Assembly: GCF_947499265.1 (NCBI RefSeq)
Contig: NZ_CANMNK010000016.1
Coordinates: 1 to 43,669 of the forward strand
DNA: 43,669 nucleotides
Direction of reading: 5' to 3'
Source: an uncultured Roseobacter sp.
GTDB lineage: Bacteria; Pseudomonadota; Alphaproteobacteria; Rhodobacterales; Rhodobacteraceae
The position numbers and the translations under genes were made by a program. The notes under the pieces are model-generated. The model was not told where the DNA came from, ran no database searches, and was given only the letters and a program-made list of their open reading frames with translations. Each line of letters begins with the position of its first letter. Within the stretch, counting starts at the first letter, position 1. Positions 8,262-16,553 of the stretch are shown here, piece after piece.

Positions 8262-9452
8262 TCACATTTGCCGCAAAAACGCGCGGGTGAATGTCGCGAG
8301 CGACCCGGGCGTGGCCCCCGGATCGAAGATCGATTTGTCCAAGTGTCTGAGCAGCCTGGCGCGCCCCTCAGACGGCCCGTCCCGCCGCAGGATCGCCGCC
8401 GCCGCCCGGCGCAACTGCTGCACCTGGCCTGCACGCGCCGCCTGGCGCATCCGTCTGGCGAGCGGGTCAAAGGGCCCAAATCGCTCCAGCGCCTTCAGCC
8501 CCGCCAGCCGCCGCCCGGACAGCGCATACCCGACACCCAAAAGCCCCACCAGACCTGCCAAAGCCGCCATCGGCCACCCCGGCAGGCGCGCGGGTTCGGG
8601 GCGGCTTAAAACCAACGACGCGGGCTGTTCCTCCGGCACCGCCGACCCATAGGCCAGGCGCTGTGCAGAGATGGTAACCGTCCGCATCACCCGGTTGACC
8701 GTGTCGTAATAGTCGAAACTCAGCGGCTCCACGATGGTCGAGGTGTCGTTGCTGGGCCGGATGGTCCAGCGCCAGAAGGCATAAGTCTGCGGCCCCCCGG
8801 GCGACAGCTCGACAAACCGCTTGTCGGGATGGGCAAAGATCATCGCCGAAGGGGATTTCAATTCCGGCATTGGCGGGATCATTTCGGGCGTCACCCCCAG
8901 CGCCTCGATCCGCACCACCCGCAAGACCCCCTCGCCCGGCACCAGCTGATCGGGTGCGTTGGACCATTGGTCCGAAATGCGCAGCTGCTTCACCGGGAAC
9001 CACCATGTCGACCCCGCAGGGGCCGGGGCCACCTCGAGGGTCACAGGCTCAGAGCTCACCGGATGCTCAAACCAATCATCCCGCTCATCCGTCAGGGTCA
9101 GATTATGGGTAAACGCGCCAATGGTCAGCGTGCCCGGCCGGTCCGGATAGACCGCCATGCGCCGGCTGAAGGTCTTGACCTTCTCGCCGTTCAACCGTTC
9201 TTCGCGCCAGGTGTCATCCCCTAGTTGCGTCCAGCTGAACCCGTCGAAATCCGGCTGCACCAGCTGTTCGCGGGTGATGTGCCGCCGGTAGATCCCCTTG
9301 ATGGTGATGAGCACCATTTCCCGGGCCAGCGGGGTATGCTCGGTCTCCTCCACCTCGACCCAGAGCTTCAGCTCAGATGGCAAGACCGCCTTGGTCTGCG
9401 CCTGCAAAATCGTCGGCCCCAGCAGCAGGAGGATGCACAACAGCAGCCTCAT
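8262..9452 (-). CDS. BatD-like membrane-anchored protein (last gene of the moxR/bat operon)
   Basis: The 396-residue protein has a signal peptide (MRLLLCILLLLGPTILQAQ), about 250 residues of beta-rich periplasmic domain (LWVEVEETEHTPLAREMVLI, then TLTIGAFTHNLTL), a single transmembrane helix near residues 295-315 (WPMAALAGLVGLLGVGYAL) and a basic cytoplasmic tail. This is the BatD layout; an MxaA-like role is the alternative in methanol oxidation clusters. The start at 9452 overlaps the stop of the TPR gene as ATGA; longer upstream in-frame starts are rejected because they would bury the signal peptide. It closes an operon of seven coupled genes. Confidence 0.78.
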   Translation of the reverse strand: MRLLLCILLLLGPTILQAQTKAVLPSELKLWVEVEETEHTPLAREMVLITIKGIYRRHITREQLVQPDFDGFSWTQLGDDTWREERLNGEKVKTFSRRMAVYPDRPGTLTIGAFTHNLTLTDERDDWFEHPVSSEPVTLEVAPAPAGSTWWFPVKQLRISDQWSNAPDQLVPGEGVLRVVRIEALGVTPEMIPPMPELKSPSAMIFAHPDKRFVELSPGGPQTYAFWRWTIRPSNDTSTIVEPLSFDYYDTVNRVMRTVTISAQRLAYGSAVPEEQPASLVLSRPEPARLPGWPMAALAGLVGLLGVGYALSGRRLAGLKALERFGPFDPLARRMRQAARAGQVQQLRRAAAAILRRDGPSEGRARLLRHLDKSIFDPGATPGSLATFTRAFLRQM

Positions 9453-10123
9453 CGCGGATCCTCCGCCTTGGGTGGGGACAGCCCCAGCTTCACCCGCCGC
9501 TTGTGTTCCTGCGCAATCCGGGCGGCCATGTAGTCCCCCGGCACATCGCTGAGCTGTTCCAGCCATCTGGCGTCCGCCACCATGAATTTATCATCGAAAA
9601 TGCGCCGCACGCTAAACTGACCCCGGCTTCGCAATTCGGCCAGCCCCAGCATGGTATTGTTGTTGGTCACTTCGCTTCCCGTCCCGGCGGCGCGCGCATC
9701 ACCCCGCGCGACAAAGCTTTCCTCGGTCGGCCCCTCCTTGCGCTCCGGCAGCAGCCCCAACGCGTCAGGGTCGATGCCCAGCCCGGCGTAATAGGCCGCC
9801 ACCACGTCGAAATTCGCCTGCGCATCCGGGTGACCCCGCGCATGGGCCAGATCGAAGGCTTCGAGGGCGGCGGCATGGTGACCCCGGAAGGCTTCGGCGT
9901 TGCCGAGGTTGTAATGGTCCCGCGCCTGCGCAAAACGCGCCGCAGCATCGTCAAATTGCCCGGCGCGATAGTGCGCGGCCCCCTGCCAGTCGGGCGTGTC
10001 AAAAAAGGGCACCGCCAGCCCCGGCAAACCGACTGCCATCAGGGCGCGGCCAAAAGGGGCCGACCCGCCGAGGATCAGCGCTGCCGCCAGCGCGAACATG
10101 GATATGAGCGCCAGCGCCTTCAT
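9449..10123 (-). CDS. BatC/MxaK-like TPR protein
   Basis: The 224-residue protein has an N-terminal membrane anchor or signal (MKALALISMFALAAALILGG) followed by tetratricopeptide-like helices: AAHYRAGQFDDAAARFAQ, then HYNLGNAEAFRGHHAAALEA, about residues 48-100. The second half (SEVTNNNTMLGLAELRSRGQ) is less typical. A TPR protein lies between the two von Willebrand proteins and BatD in Bat operons, and MxaK holds the matching place in mxa clusters. It overlaps both neighbours by 4 bp. It probably provides a protein-interaction surface for the MoxR/VWA machinery. Confidence 0.75.
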   Translation of the reverse strand: MKALALISMFALAAALILGGSAPFGRALMAVGLPGLAVPFFDTPDWQGAAHYRAGQFDDAAARFAQARDHYNLGNAEAFRGHHAAALEAFDLAHARGHPDAQANFDVVAAYYAGLGIDPDALGLLPERKEGPTEESFVARGDARAAGTGSEVTNNNTMLGLAELRSRGQFSVRRIFDDKFMVADARWLEQLSDVPGDYMAARIAQEHKRRVKLGLSPPKAEDPR

Positions 10124-11019
10124 GCCGCCTGCCTGCGAAACAGCAAAAGCAGCGGAAAAAGCGCCAGGATCAACAGGTAGCGCCCCATGTCCTTCCAGAA
10201 GAGCAGTGGGTGGTCCTGCGCCTCCAGCCGGGTGCGCGCGGCCTCTGACAGCCAGTCCGCAAGCGCATCGGTCTGCTCCAGCGTAAAGACTCTGCCGTCG
10301 CCTGCCGCCGCGTGGGTCTCAAAGGCCGGATGCGGTGCGTTCAGCGACACCAGCGACAGCCGCGCGCCCTGTGCCGCAATCGCGCTGGCAGCCTGCAACG
10401 AGGCCGCGCCCAGGCCCTCGCCATCGCTCAGCAGGATCACATCCCCGGCCACAACCTCGGCATCTGCCAAGAGATCAACGGCCATGCGCAAAGCCCGTTC
10501 CGGGCGTGATCCGGGGTCAGGCACGGTCTTGGCATCGATCAGGGACAGGGTCTGCCCCAGCTGTAGGTGGTCCAGCGTCATATCCGTGGCAACATAGGCA
10601 TCCCCGGCAAAGACAATCAGCCCGCCGGGGCGGGTGCCCAGCGAGGCCAGACCGAACCGCCCCATGGTCAGCATCTGCGGCCAGCGGGCATCTTCGGTCA
10701 CGCTGGCGGAGGCATCGATGACAAAGAGCACGCCATCGAGGTTGCGAAAGGACAGCGTGTCGCGCCGCTCGATCGCCGGGCCCGCCAGACCCAGAAGGGT
10801 CACCGCCACAGCCGCCAGCATGGCCAGCAGCGGCGCTCGGCTGGCGCTGTTGTCGACCCGCCCCAAAGCCGCCATCGCCCGCAGGAGCGCCGGGTCCGTG
10901 GCCCTTTGCCAGTCGCCAAGACCACCGCGTCGGGTATAGAGCCACCAGCCCACCCCCGCGAGCACGGGCAGCGCCAGCAACCACAGAGGCCGCAGGAGGG
11001 TGAGGTCCGCGAGGCTCAT
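10120..11019 (-). CDS. BatB/MxaL-like von Willebrand factor A domain membrane protein
   Basis: The 299-residue protein has transmembrane helices near residues 10-30 and 57-75, a VWA domain (about 85-265) with the MIDAS sequence DASAS in VLFVIDASAS, and a C-terminal transmembrane helix (YLLILALFPLLLLF). BatA and BatB pairs of this type work with MoxR AAA+ ATPases in assembling or maturing periplasmic complexes; in methylotrophs the homologues MxaC and MxaL are linked to metal insertion into methanol dehydrogenase. The start at 11019 overlaps the stop of the upstream VWA gene as ATGA; the in-frame extension upstream is rejected. Confidence 0.85.
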   Translation of the reverse strand: MSLADLTLLRPLWLLALPVLAGVGWWLYTRRGGLGDWQRATDPALLRAMAALGRVDNSASRAPLLAMLAAVAVTLLGLAGPAIERRDTLSFRNLDGVLFVIDASASVTEDARWPQMLTMGRFGLASLGTRPGGLIVFAGDAYVATDMTLDHLQLGQTLSLIDAKTVPDPGSRPERALRMAVDLLADAEVVAGDVILLSDGEGLGAASLQAASAIAAQGARLSLVSLNAPHPAFETHAAAGDGRVFTLEQTDALADWLSEAARTRLEAQDHPLLFWKDMGRYLLILALFPLLLLFRRQAA

Positions 11020-11978
11020 GTAAGCTCCCGCCAGCCCAGCCAGAGGCTGAGGCAGACCGCGAAGGTCGCGGGCCACATCCAGTAGTCCCGAAAGACCTCC
11101 GCCGCCAATCCGTCGCTGTCTGTTGCTTCGAGCTGGTCCAGCGCTTGCGCCACGGCGGCCAGATCGTCGGTGGTTCTGACCCGGAAACTCTCGCCCCCCG
11201 AGATGTCGGAGATCGCGCGCAGTGTCGCGGCATCCACCACCCCGCGTTCGCCCAGTTCCGCAGTGCTCAGGTCCTTGGGACCCAGCGCGATGGTATGCAC
11301 CCGGATGCCCATCCCGGCGGCCAGCTCGGCCACCCCGCGCGGGTTTGTGGCGCCTGCGTTATTGACCCCATCCGACAGCAGGATAACAACGCGGGAGGCC
11401 GCCGCGCTCTCGGCCATGCGTTTGACCGCGAGCCCGAGCCCGTCGGAGATGTTGGTGGCGCGGCCCGAGATGCCGATGGTGGCACCTTCGATCCGCCGGG
11501 CGATGGCTTCGACGTCAAAGGTGAAGGGCGAGGCGTAATAGGCTTCCGAGCCAAAGACGATCAGCGCAACCCGGTCGCCGCCGCGCCGCCGCGCAAAATC
11601 GGCGCCCACCGTAGTGACCGCTTCGAGCCGGGTGATCTGACGATCATCCAGATGGAAGTCATCCCGCACCATGGAGCCCGAAAGATCCAGAACAATGGCC
11701 AGATCGCGCCCGGTCACTTTCAGGGCGGAAACCGGCGCCAGATCGCGTGGGCCGGAGACCGCCAGCAGCATCAGCGCCCAGATCGCCCAGAGGAGGCCTT
11801 GCCGCATCTGCAGGCCCGTGACCCCGGCCCGCCCCCGGCCTGCGGCCAGCAGCGCGCCGCCAATGCGGTCGGGCACCTTGATCGCCCCGCCCGCCATCTG
11901 CGCCGGCCCCAGCAGGCGCATGGCCAGCAGCGGCAACGGCAGTGCCAGCAAAATCCATGGATCGGCCAGCTCAAACAC
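11016..11978 (-). CDS. BatA/MxaC-like von Willebrand factor A domain membrane protein
   Basis: The 320-residue protein has an N-terminal hydrophobic helix (FELADPWILLALPLPLLAM), a second helix near 60-80, a complete VWA domain (about 90-280) with MIDAS motif DLSGS and LLSDGVNNAGATNP, and a C-terminal helix (WMWPATFAVCLSLWLGW). I chose a GTG start at 11978, overlapping the previous stop by 8 bp, because GGAGGTG lies just upstream and the hydrophobic start matches BatA proteins; the longer in-frame version begins with an Arg-rich unrelated stretch. With the adjacent VWA protein it forms the standard BatAB pair. Confidence 0.85.
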   Translation of the reverse strand: MFELADPWILLALPLPLLAMRLLGPAQMAGGAIKVPDRIGGALLAAGRGRAGVTGLQMRQGLLWAIWALMLLAVSGPRDLAPVSALKVTGRDLAIVLDLSGSMVRDDFHLDDRQITRLEAVTTVGADFARRRGGDRVALIVFGSEAYYASPFTFDVEAIARRIEGATIGISGRATNISDGLGLAVKRMAESAAASRVVILLSDGVNNAGATNPRGVAELAAGMGIRVHTIALGPKDLSTAELGERGVVDAATLRAISDISGGESFRVRTTDDLAAVAQALDQLEATDSDGLAAEVFRDYWMWPATFAVCLSLWLGWRELT

Positions 11979-12342
11979 GCGCGCCCACCTCCGCCTCCAG
12001 CGTCGCCAGATCGACCCCGCCCCCGGGCTGGTAAATCGCGCCTTTGATCTCCGCATACCGTTCCGGGGCCAGACCGCGCATCAGATGCAACAGCGCAACG
12101 CGCCGCTCGGCATCGGGCAGCTTTTGCACCTCGGCAAGCCGGGTTTTCAGGGTCTTTTCCGGCATTGGCCGCCGTTTCAGGCTCAACGCGCGCAGCACAC
12201 CCGCGACCAGCAGGGCGGCCAGGCTCGCCAGACCAATGGCCACCGCCAGATCCGCCGCCATCCCCCCCGCAGCTTCCGCAGGCAGCTGGATGTCCTGCAG
12301 GCTGGTCAGCATCGCCGTTTCGCTGATCGCCCGATCCGTCAT
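11971..12342 (-). CDS. DUF4381-like small membrane protein
   Basis: The 123-residue protein has one transmembrane helix (about 32-52, AVAIGLASLAALLVAGVL) preceded by a short segment with LQDIQLPAEA and followed by a basic cytoplasmic helical domain of about 70 residues (LAEVQKLPDAERRVALLHLM). This is the layout of the DUF4381 proteins found between the DUF58 and BatA genes in moxR operons, in the same place as MxaA in mxa clusters. It overlaps both neighbours. The exact role is unknown; a scaffold linking DUF58 and VWA partners is likely. Confidence 0.7.
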   Translation of the reverse strand: MTDRAISETAMLTSLQDIQLPAEAAGGMAADLAVAIGLASLAALLVAGVLRALSLKRRPMPEKTLKTRLAEVQKLPDAERRVALLHLMRGLAPERYAEIKGAIYQPGGGVDLATLEAEVGARV

Positions 12343-13247
12343 GCTGCGCGCTCCGCCGGAAACGCCGCCACGATGCGCCGCGCCATCTGCTCCACGGTTT
12401 CGCCGGCATCCAGCACCAGCGCTGCGCGGCCCGCGATCTGCCGCACCGGGTCCTCGGCAGCCGCCGCACCCCCGCCCAGCGTCAACCGCACACGGCGCCC
12501 ATCCGCCATGCGGATCGGATAGCGCCCCTGCGGCATCCGCGCAATCTGCGCATCCGTCACCAGCACCAGCCGGGGCATCCGCCGCCGCGCCAGCGCATCA
12601 AGCCGGTCCGCCAATCCGGCCCCCGGCACGTCAAACCCCGACCCGATGATCAGCTCAGCCCCCGAGGGCACCAACCGATCCGCCCGCGACAGCGCCTGAT
12701 CCAGCGCCGGGTCGTCCGTCCCCTGCCCCGCGACCATCGCCACCAGCCCCGCCTCATGCGCCTGCACCATGCCGCCGATCACATCGAGCATCCCGCGGGC
12801 CCGCCCCCGCGGCGGCACGATCACCGGCTCCCCCGCCGTCAGTGCCAGCACGCCCACGCGCCCGCCGCTCTCCACCACGTTCCAGCCGATGAGCGTCAGC
12901 GCCTCCGCGACAGCCACCGAGCGAAAGGCCCGGCGCATCCCCCAGAACATCGCAGGCCGGAAATCGGCCACCAGCAAGCTGACCCGGTCACGCTCCTCCT
13001 GAAACTGGCGCACATGCAACCGCCCCGTCCGCGCCGTGGTGCCGCGATCCAGATGCCGGATGTCATCCCCGGCCACATATTCGCGCATGTCCGCGACCTC
13101 CAGCCCATGGCCCTTGCGCCGGGTGGCAAAGCCGCCGGGCAAGGCGGCCAGCACCGGCGCGGCCTCCGCGGTCAGGGCGACACGGCGCAGGGCAATCAGG
13201 GCATCGGAGCGCAGGGCAACACCCGGGGCCTGCAGCGCCTCGCTCAT
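12339..13247 (-). CDS. DUF58 domain protein (MxaS-like)
   Basis: The 302-residue soluble protein carries the DUF58 signature: GDDIRHLDRGTTARTGRLHV with RQFQEER (about residues 60-85) and a degenerate VWA-like fold after it (SLLVADFRPAMFWGM). DUF58 proteins almost always follow moxR genes and are thought to act with the ATPase as adaptors. MxaS of methanol oxidation clusters is a member. It overlaps moxR and the DUF4381 gene by 4 bp on each side, so its translation is coupled to both. The length is typical. Confidence 0.87.
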   Translation of the reverse strand: MSEALQAPGVALRSDALIALRRVALTAEAAPVLAALPGGFATRRKGHGLEVADMREYVAGDDIRHLDRGTTARTGRLHVRQFQEERDRVSLLVADFRPAMFWGMRRAFRSVAVAEALTLIGWNVVESGGRVGVLALTAGEPVIVPPRGRARGMLDVIGGMVQAHEAGLVAMVAGQGTDDPALDQALSRADRLVPSGAELIIGSGFDVPGAGLADRLDALARRRMPRLVLVTDAQIARMPQGRYPIRMADGRRVRLTLGGGAAAAEDPVRQIAGRAALVLDAGETVEQMARRIVAAFPAERAA

Positions 13248-14200
13248 AAGGGCGGCGTGGCGTTCAACACATCCGCCACCACATCGCGCGGCCTGCGCCC
13301 ATCGGCCACCGCGCGCCAGCTCAGCACCATCCGGTGCGCCAGCGCATCGCCTGCCAGGGCGGCCACATCCTCGGGCATCGCATAATCGCGGCCCTGCAGA
13401 AAGGCCCGCGCGCGGGCGGCGGCCGCCAGCGCCAGCGATCCGCGCGGCGATACCGCATGTTCGATATCCACCGCCTGCGGCCCCTCCCGCGTCGCCAGCA
13501 CCAGCCGCACGATGTAATCGCGCAGCTCCGGCGCCAGATGCACCGCCCGCACCGCCGCCCGCGCCGCTGCCAGCTCTTCCAGCGTCAGCGCCTGCACCTC
13601 GGGCGCCCCACCCTGTGTCTCGGCCTCCACCAAATCGAGGATTTTCCGCTCGGTCTCCAACCCCGGAAGTTCCAGCACCACATGCAGCAAAAACCGGTCC
13701 AACTGTGCTTCGGGCAGCGGAAAGGTCCCGTCGTGTTCAATCGGGTTCTGCGTGGCCACCACCAGAAACGGATCGGGCAAGGCATGGGTGTCATTGCCCG
13801 CGGTGACCTGATGCTCGGCCATCGCTTCGAGCAGCGCCGATTGCACCTTGGGCGGCGCACGGTTGATCTCATCGACCAGCACCAGATTGTTGAAGACCGG
13901 CCCCGGCACAAACTCGAAACTGCCGTCCTGCGGCTTGTACACCGGCGTGCCGGTCAGGTCCGAGGGCATCAGGTCCGGGGTGCATTGGATGCGGGCAAAG
14001 CTGCCCTCCACCGCATCCGACAGCCATTTGACCGCGCGCGTCTTGGCCAGCCCCGGCGGCCCTTCGACCAGCAGATGCCCATCGGCCAGCAGAGCCACCA
14101 GCAGGCGTTCAATCAGAACCTCATGCCCGACAAGACCGTTCGCCAAATAGGACGACAGCGCCGCCACGCCCGATTTCGCAGGCTCCGGTCTCGTATCCAT
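13244..14200 (-). CDS. MoxR-family AAA+ ATPase
   Basis: The 318-residue ATPase has Walker A GPPGLAKT (47-54), Walker B VLVDEINRAPP (about 110), sensor motif VATQNPIEHDGTFPLPEAQL, and a C-terminal lid with SPRGSLALAAAARARAFLQG. MoxR ATPases act as chaperones; the founding member MoxR/MxaR is needed for active methanol dehydrogenase. The start at 14200 is chosen because GGGAGGAG lies just upstream and the protein then has normal length; a longer in-frame reading exists but has no domain. It heads the operon moxR, DUF58, DUF4381, batA, batB, TPR, batD. The setting among quinoprotein genes favours a maturation role over a general stress role, though both are possible. Confidence 0.9.
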   Translation of the reverse strand: MDTRPEPAKSGVAALSSYLANGLVGHEVLIERLLVALLADGHLLVEGPPGLAKTRAVKWLSDAVEGSFARIQCTPDLMPSDLTGTPVYKPQDGSFEFVPGPVFNNLVLVDEINRAPPKVQSALLEAMAEHQVTAGNDTHALPDPFLVVATQNPIEHDGTFPLPEAQLDRFLLHVVLELPGLETERKILDLVEAETQGGAPEVQALTLEELAAARAAVRAVHLAPELRDYIVRLVLATREGPQAVDIEHAVSPRGSLALAAAARARAFLQGRDYAMPEDVAALAGDALAHRMVLSWRAVADGRRPRDVVADVLNATPPL

Positions 14201-14288
14201 AGCTCCTCCCAGCCGCGATCGCGCGGCCTTTTGCCCGTCACGGTACCCCTGCGGACCCGCTGCGCAAATACCACCGAAAGTATTACCT

Positions 14289-15206
14289 TCAGATTGGGGC
14301 GCGCTGACATCCCGGCGCGACGATGGCGGCAAACCGGGCATCGCCCATGGTTTCCGCCGCCTGCGCCAGCAGGGTATCATAGGCGCTGTCGATGTAGTCG
14401 ATGAAACCGGGTTCAATGGTCTGATCCACCGGCGCTTCGGCCACCGCGTGCATCATGAAGACGTCAAAGGCGCAGAGCCCGCCGGGATTGGATTTCAGCA
14501 AGGCCCGCATGAAATCACGCGATTCCCAAGACAGCCGCTGCAGGTTCAGCGGCGTCTCCTGCAGTTTCGACTGAAACACCGCCGAGCGGTCAAAGAGCAG
14601 AATGTCCATGCCGAAGGTGAAAGACTGGAACAGTTCCTCCACCAGAATGGAGGTGTAAAACGACCGCTCCAACACGCCCAGATGCTTCAGGCCGGGCTGT
14701 TTGACCATGATATGGGTCCCCTGCCCGCGCCTGCCGAAAAAGGTTTGCGCCATCGCCGGAGAGGTCGCAGCATAATACCCCTGCGCGGGCAGGCCCAATT
14801 GATAGACGCTGTTCATCCAGCGTAAATCCGCCGATAGGGCCTGATTGGGGGGATGCCCGGAGTAGAGCCGCAGGATCACCGTGCGCCCGGAGCCGCAGCC
14901 ATTGGCGTCCTGCCCGGCATAGCGCATGGTCAGCGGCTTGCCGAAAACATGAGCCGCCAGATCGCGAAACGCATTGATGATTTCCAGCGAATTCGGGTGC
15001 GGGCGTTCACCGACGATGCACAGGCTCGCCCCCGCCAGATCACGCCCGTTTATATGCACCGGGATCGACAGATCACGCCCGAGCATGGTCGTGCGCAATT
15101 CATAATTCCAGCCGCGCCGCGCCAGATCGATATAGGCAACCCGGTCCGCCGCCACCGGCGTTATGGCAAAGAGCGCAAGAAATACCCCCAAGATCAGACG
15201 ACGCAT
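14289..15206 (-). CDS. Exported protein of unknown function (DUF2927-like)
   Basis: The 305-residue protein has a signal peptide (MRRLILGVFLALFAITPVAA, cut after VAA). The mature part resembles secreted DUF2927-type proteins in its arrangement: a middle segment ending in VEELFQSFTFGMDILLFDRS and a C-terminal CAFDVFMMHAVAE. There is no HEXXH-like site, so I do not call it a protease. GGAGG lies about 9 nt before the start at 15206; the longer in-frame start is rejected because the signal peptide begins here. It lies 88 bp upstream of moxR on the same strand and could share its transcript, and it is divergent from the unknown operon starting at 15386. Confidence 0.72.
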   Translation of the reverse strand: MRRLILGVFLALFAITPVAADRVAYIDLARRGWNYELRTTMLGRDLSIPVHINGRDLAGASLCIVGERPHPNSLEIINAFRDLAAHVFGKPLTMRYAGQDANGCGSGRTVILRLYSGHPPNQALSADLRWMNSVYQLGLPAQGYYAATSPAMAQTFFGRRGQGTHIMVKQPGLKHLGVLERSFYTSILVEELFQSFTFGMDILLFDRSAVFQSKLQETPLNLQRLSWESRDFMRALLKSNPGGLCAFDVFMMHAVAEAPVDQTIEPGFIDYIDSAYDTLLAQAAETMGDARFAAIVAPGCQRAPI

Positions 15207-15385
15207 ATGCCGGAACCTCCTCAGGCACGAAACTAGGGCGGGCAGGTAAAATCGTCCATGCATTTGCCAAATATCCCTGTTCAGAACCGTCTCTGTGGTG
15301 GTGTTTTGCACGCCCACTTCGCCGAATCTCCAATTTCTGTTAACCTAACGTCAAGATCTCGGCCCGACCCAAGAAGGAGAATACC
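15207..15385. promoter_or_regulatory. Divergent promoter region ahead of the ten-gene unknown operon
   Basis: The 179-bp gap contains the promoters for the secreted protein gene on the minus strand and the operon on the plus strand. A possible plus-strand promoter is TTGCAC near 15306, 17 bp before TCCAAT, which matches only partly. AAGGAG about 7 nt before the ATG at 15386 is a good ribosome binding site. No clear operator palindrome was seen. Confidence 0.35.
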
Positions 15386-15829
15386 ATGGGCGTAGATATT
15401 CCTGACGACTATGAAATAGATCTCAACCTCAGTGGCGGCGCAACGATTGACGGGGATCTGTCCCTAGACAGCGACATCCGTGTGCGTGAGTTACCGACCA
15501 TCGAGCTCAGGGTGCGCGAGTTGCCCGAGATCAGGATCGGGGTAACCGAAATTCCGAAAGTGCAGCTTGGGCTCGATCCCGTCGATCTGTCGCTGCGGAT
15601 CAAGGAAATTCCAGCGATCCGGGCGCATTTGCCGGCCAATTTCAAAGTGGGTCTGTCCCTGCTGGGCAACGAATTGCTCTGCATCAATCTTTGCGGCGAG
15701 GCGCAGGTCATCACCGAGGATTACAAGCCCAACCCTTGTGAAATCTGCGGCCCGGTGGGCAGCACGACCAATGCGCGGGAAATCGCTGGCAGCGCCAACC
15801 GCATTGACCTCGTAGACGACAATGGCTGA
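15386..15829 (+). CDS. Decapeptide-repeat protein with Cys-rich tail, unknown function
   Basis: This 147-residue protein has no signal peptide. Its core (residues 32-80) is five imperfect tandem units of about ten residues: RVRELPTIEL, RVRELPEIRI, GVTEIPKVQL, GLDPVDLSL and RIKEIPAIRA. The regular alternation of charged and hydrophobic residues suggests a small beta-solenoid or extended beta structure. The C-terminal part has four Cys (LLCINLCGEA and NPCEICGP), a possible metal or disulfide site. It is the first gene of the ten-gene operon and overlaps the next gene by 8 bp. I do not recognise the family. Confidence 0.75.
   Translation: MGVDIPDDYEIDLNLSGGATIDGDLSLDSDIRVRELPTIELRVRELPEIRIGVTEIPKVQLGLDPVDLSLRIKEIPAIRAHLPANFKVGLSLLGNELLCINLCGEAQVITEDYKPNPCEICGPVGSTTNAREIAGSANRIDLVDDNG
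15479..15625 (+). repeat. Tandem 30-bp coding repeat (five imperfect decapeptide units)
   Basis: Within gene 15386-15829, units of about 30 bp each encode a variant of xVxELPxIxL; the fourth is one codon shorter. The first two units keep RVRELP exactly, while later units diverge at both protein and DNA level. This indicates an old internal duplication kept by selection on the protein, not a recent DNA expansion. Confidence 0.8.
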
Positions 15830-16553
15830 TCTCAAGGAGGGCATCCAGCTGCGCAAAGGGCAAGGGATTGCGCCCTTCCAGGTCGCGCGGCCGCAATCCG
15901 GTGTCCTGAAACTCTCCGGCGCGCTGAAGAAAGAGCTTGGGGCGGACGTGAAGGCGCGGCTGCTGCCCCGCAAAGGGCAAACGCGGATCGCGACCCGTCT
16001 CGGGACCACCGCTCCGCCCGGCACGCATAAGGCCACGCTGGTGACCGAAGAGGGCGAATACCCCGTCGTGGTGGATGTGCCCGCGCGCGCAAAGCTGCGC
16101 CTGTCGCCGTCGTCTGTACACGTTACCGGGCGGCCCGGTGACCGGGTGACTTTGGATTTCGTGGTGAAGAACACCGGCAACGTGGCGCTGGAGGTGCCGA
16201 CGGGCGGTGTTGCCGGGCTCTTTGCCTCCGACGGGCTGGCCGGTGCCTTTGCCGCCGCCTATGGCTCGGAGGCCGAGGCGCCGCTCGACATCTTCGGCGA
16301 TTTCATCCTGGGCCTGCGCCGGTCGTACCTGGGGCTGATGCGGTTTCGGCTGACGCCGGAGATCAAGGGCCCGTTGGGCGCCGGGCAGCACTGCAAGGCC
16401 AGTGGCGACGTCGTCCTGCCCGACCCGCTGAACGCGGATACGCAACTGGGCGAGGGTCGCGCCTTTCACGCCGTTGTCGTGATGAAGCAGAACCTGCGGC
16501 TCACGGTCCGCCTGACCCTGAGCCATCCGAACCACAAGGGGGACAGCAGATGA
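15822..16553 (+). CDS. Protein with CARDB-like beta-sandwich domain, unknown function
   Basis: The 243-residue product has no signal peptide. Residues 1-95 look like one beta domain (VKARLLPRKGQTRIATRLGT, then PPGTHKATLVTEEGEYPVVV). Residues 96-150 read like the start of a CARDB or NPCBM-associated sandwich (SSVHVTGRPGDRVTLDFVVK, then NTGNVALEVP). The C-terminal half has another beta-like region ending in LTVRLTLSHP. Such sandwiches usually mediate binding or assembly. It overlaps the previous gene by 8 bp and the next by 4 bp. No catalytic residues stand out. Confidence 0.72.
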   Translation: MADLKEGIQLRKGQGIAPFQVARPQSGVLKLSGALKKELGADVKARLLPRKGQTRIATRLGTTAPPGTHKATLVTEEGEYPVVVDVPARAKLRLSPSSVHVTGRPGDRVTLDFVVKNTGNVALEVPTGGVAGLFASDGLAGAFAAAYGSEAEAPLDIFGDFILGLRRSYLGLMRFRLTPEIKGPLGAGQHCKASGDVVLPDPLNADTQLGEGRAFHAVVVMKQNLRLTVRLTLSHPNHKGDSR

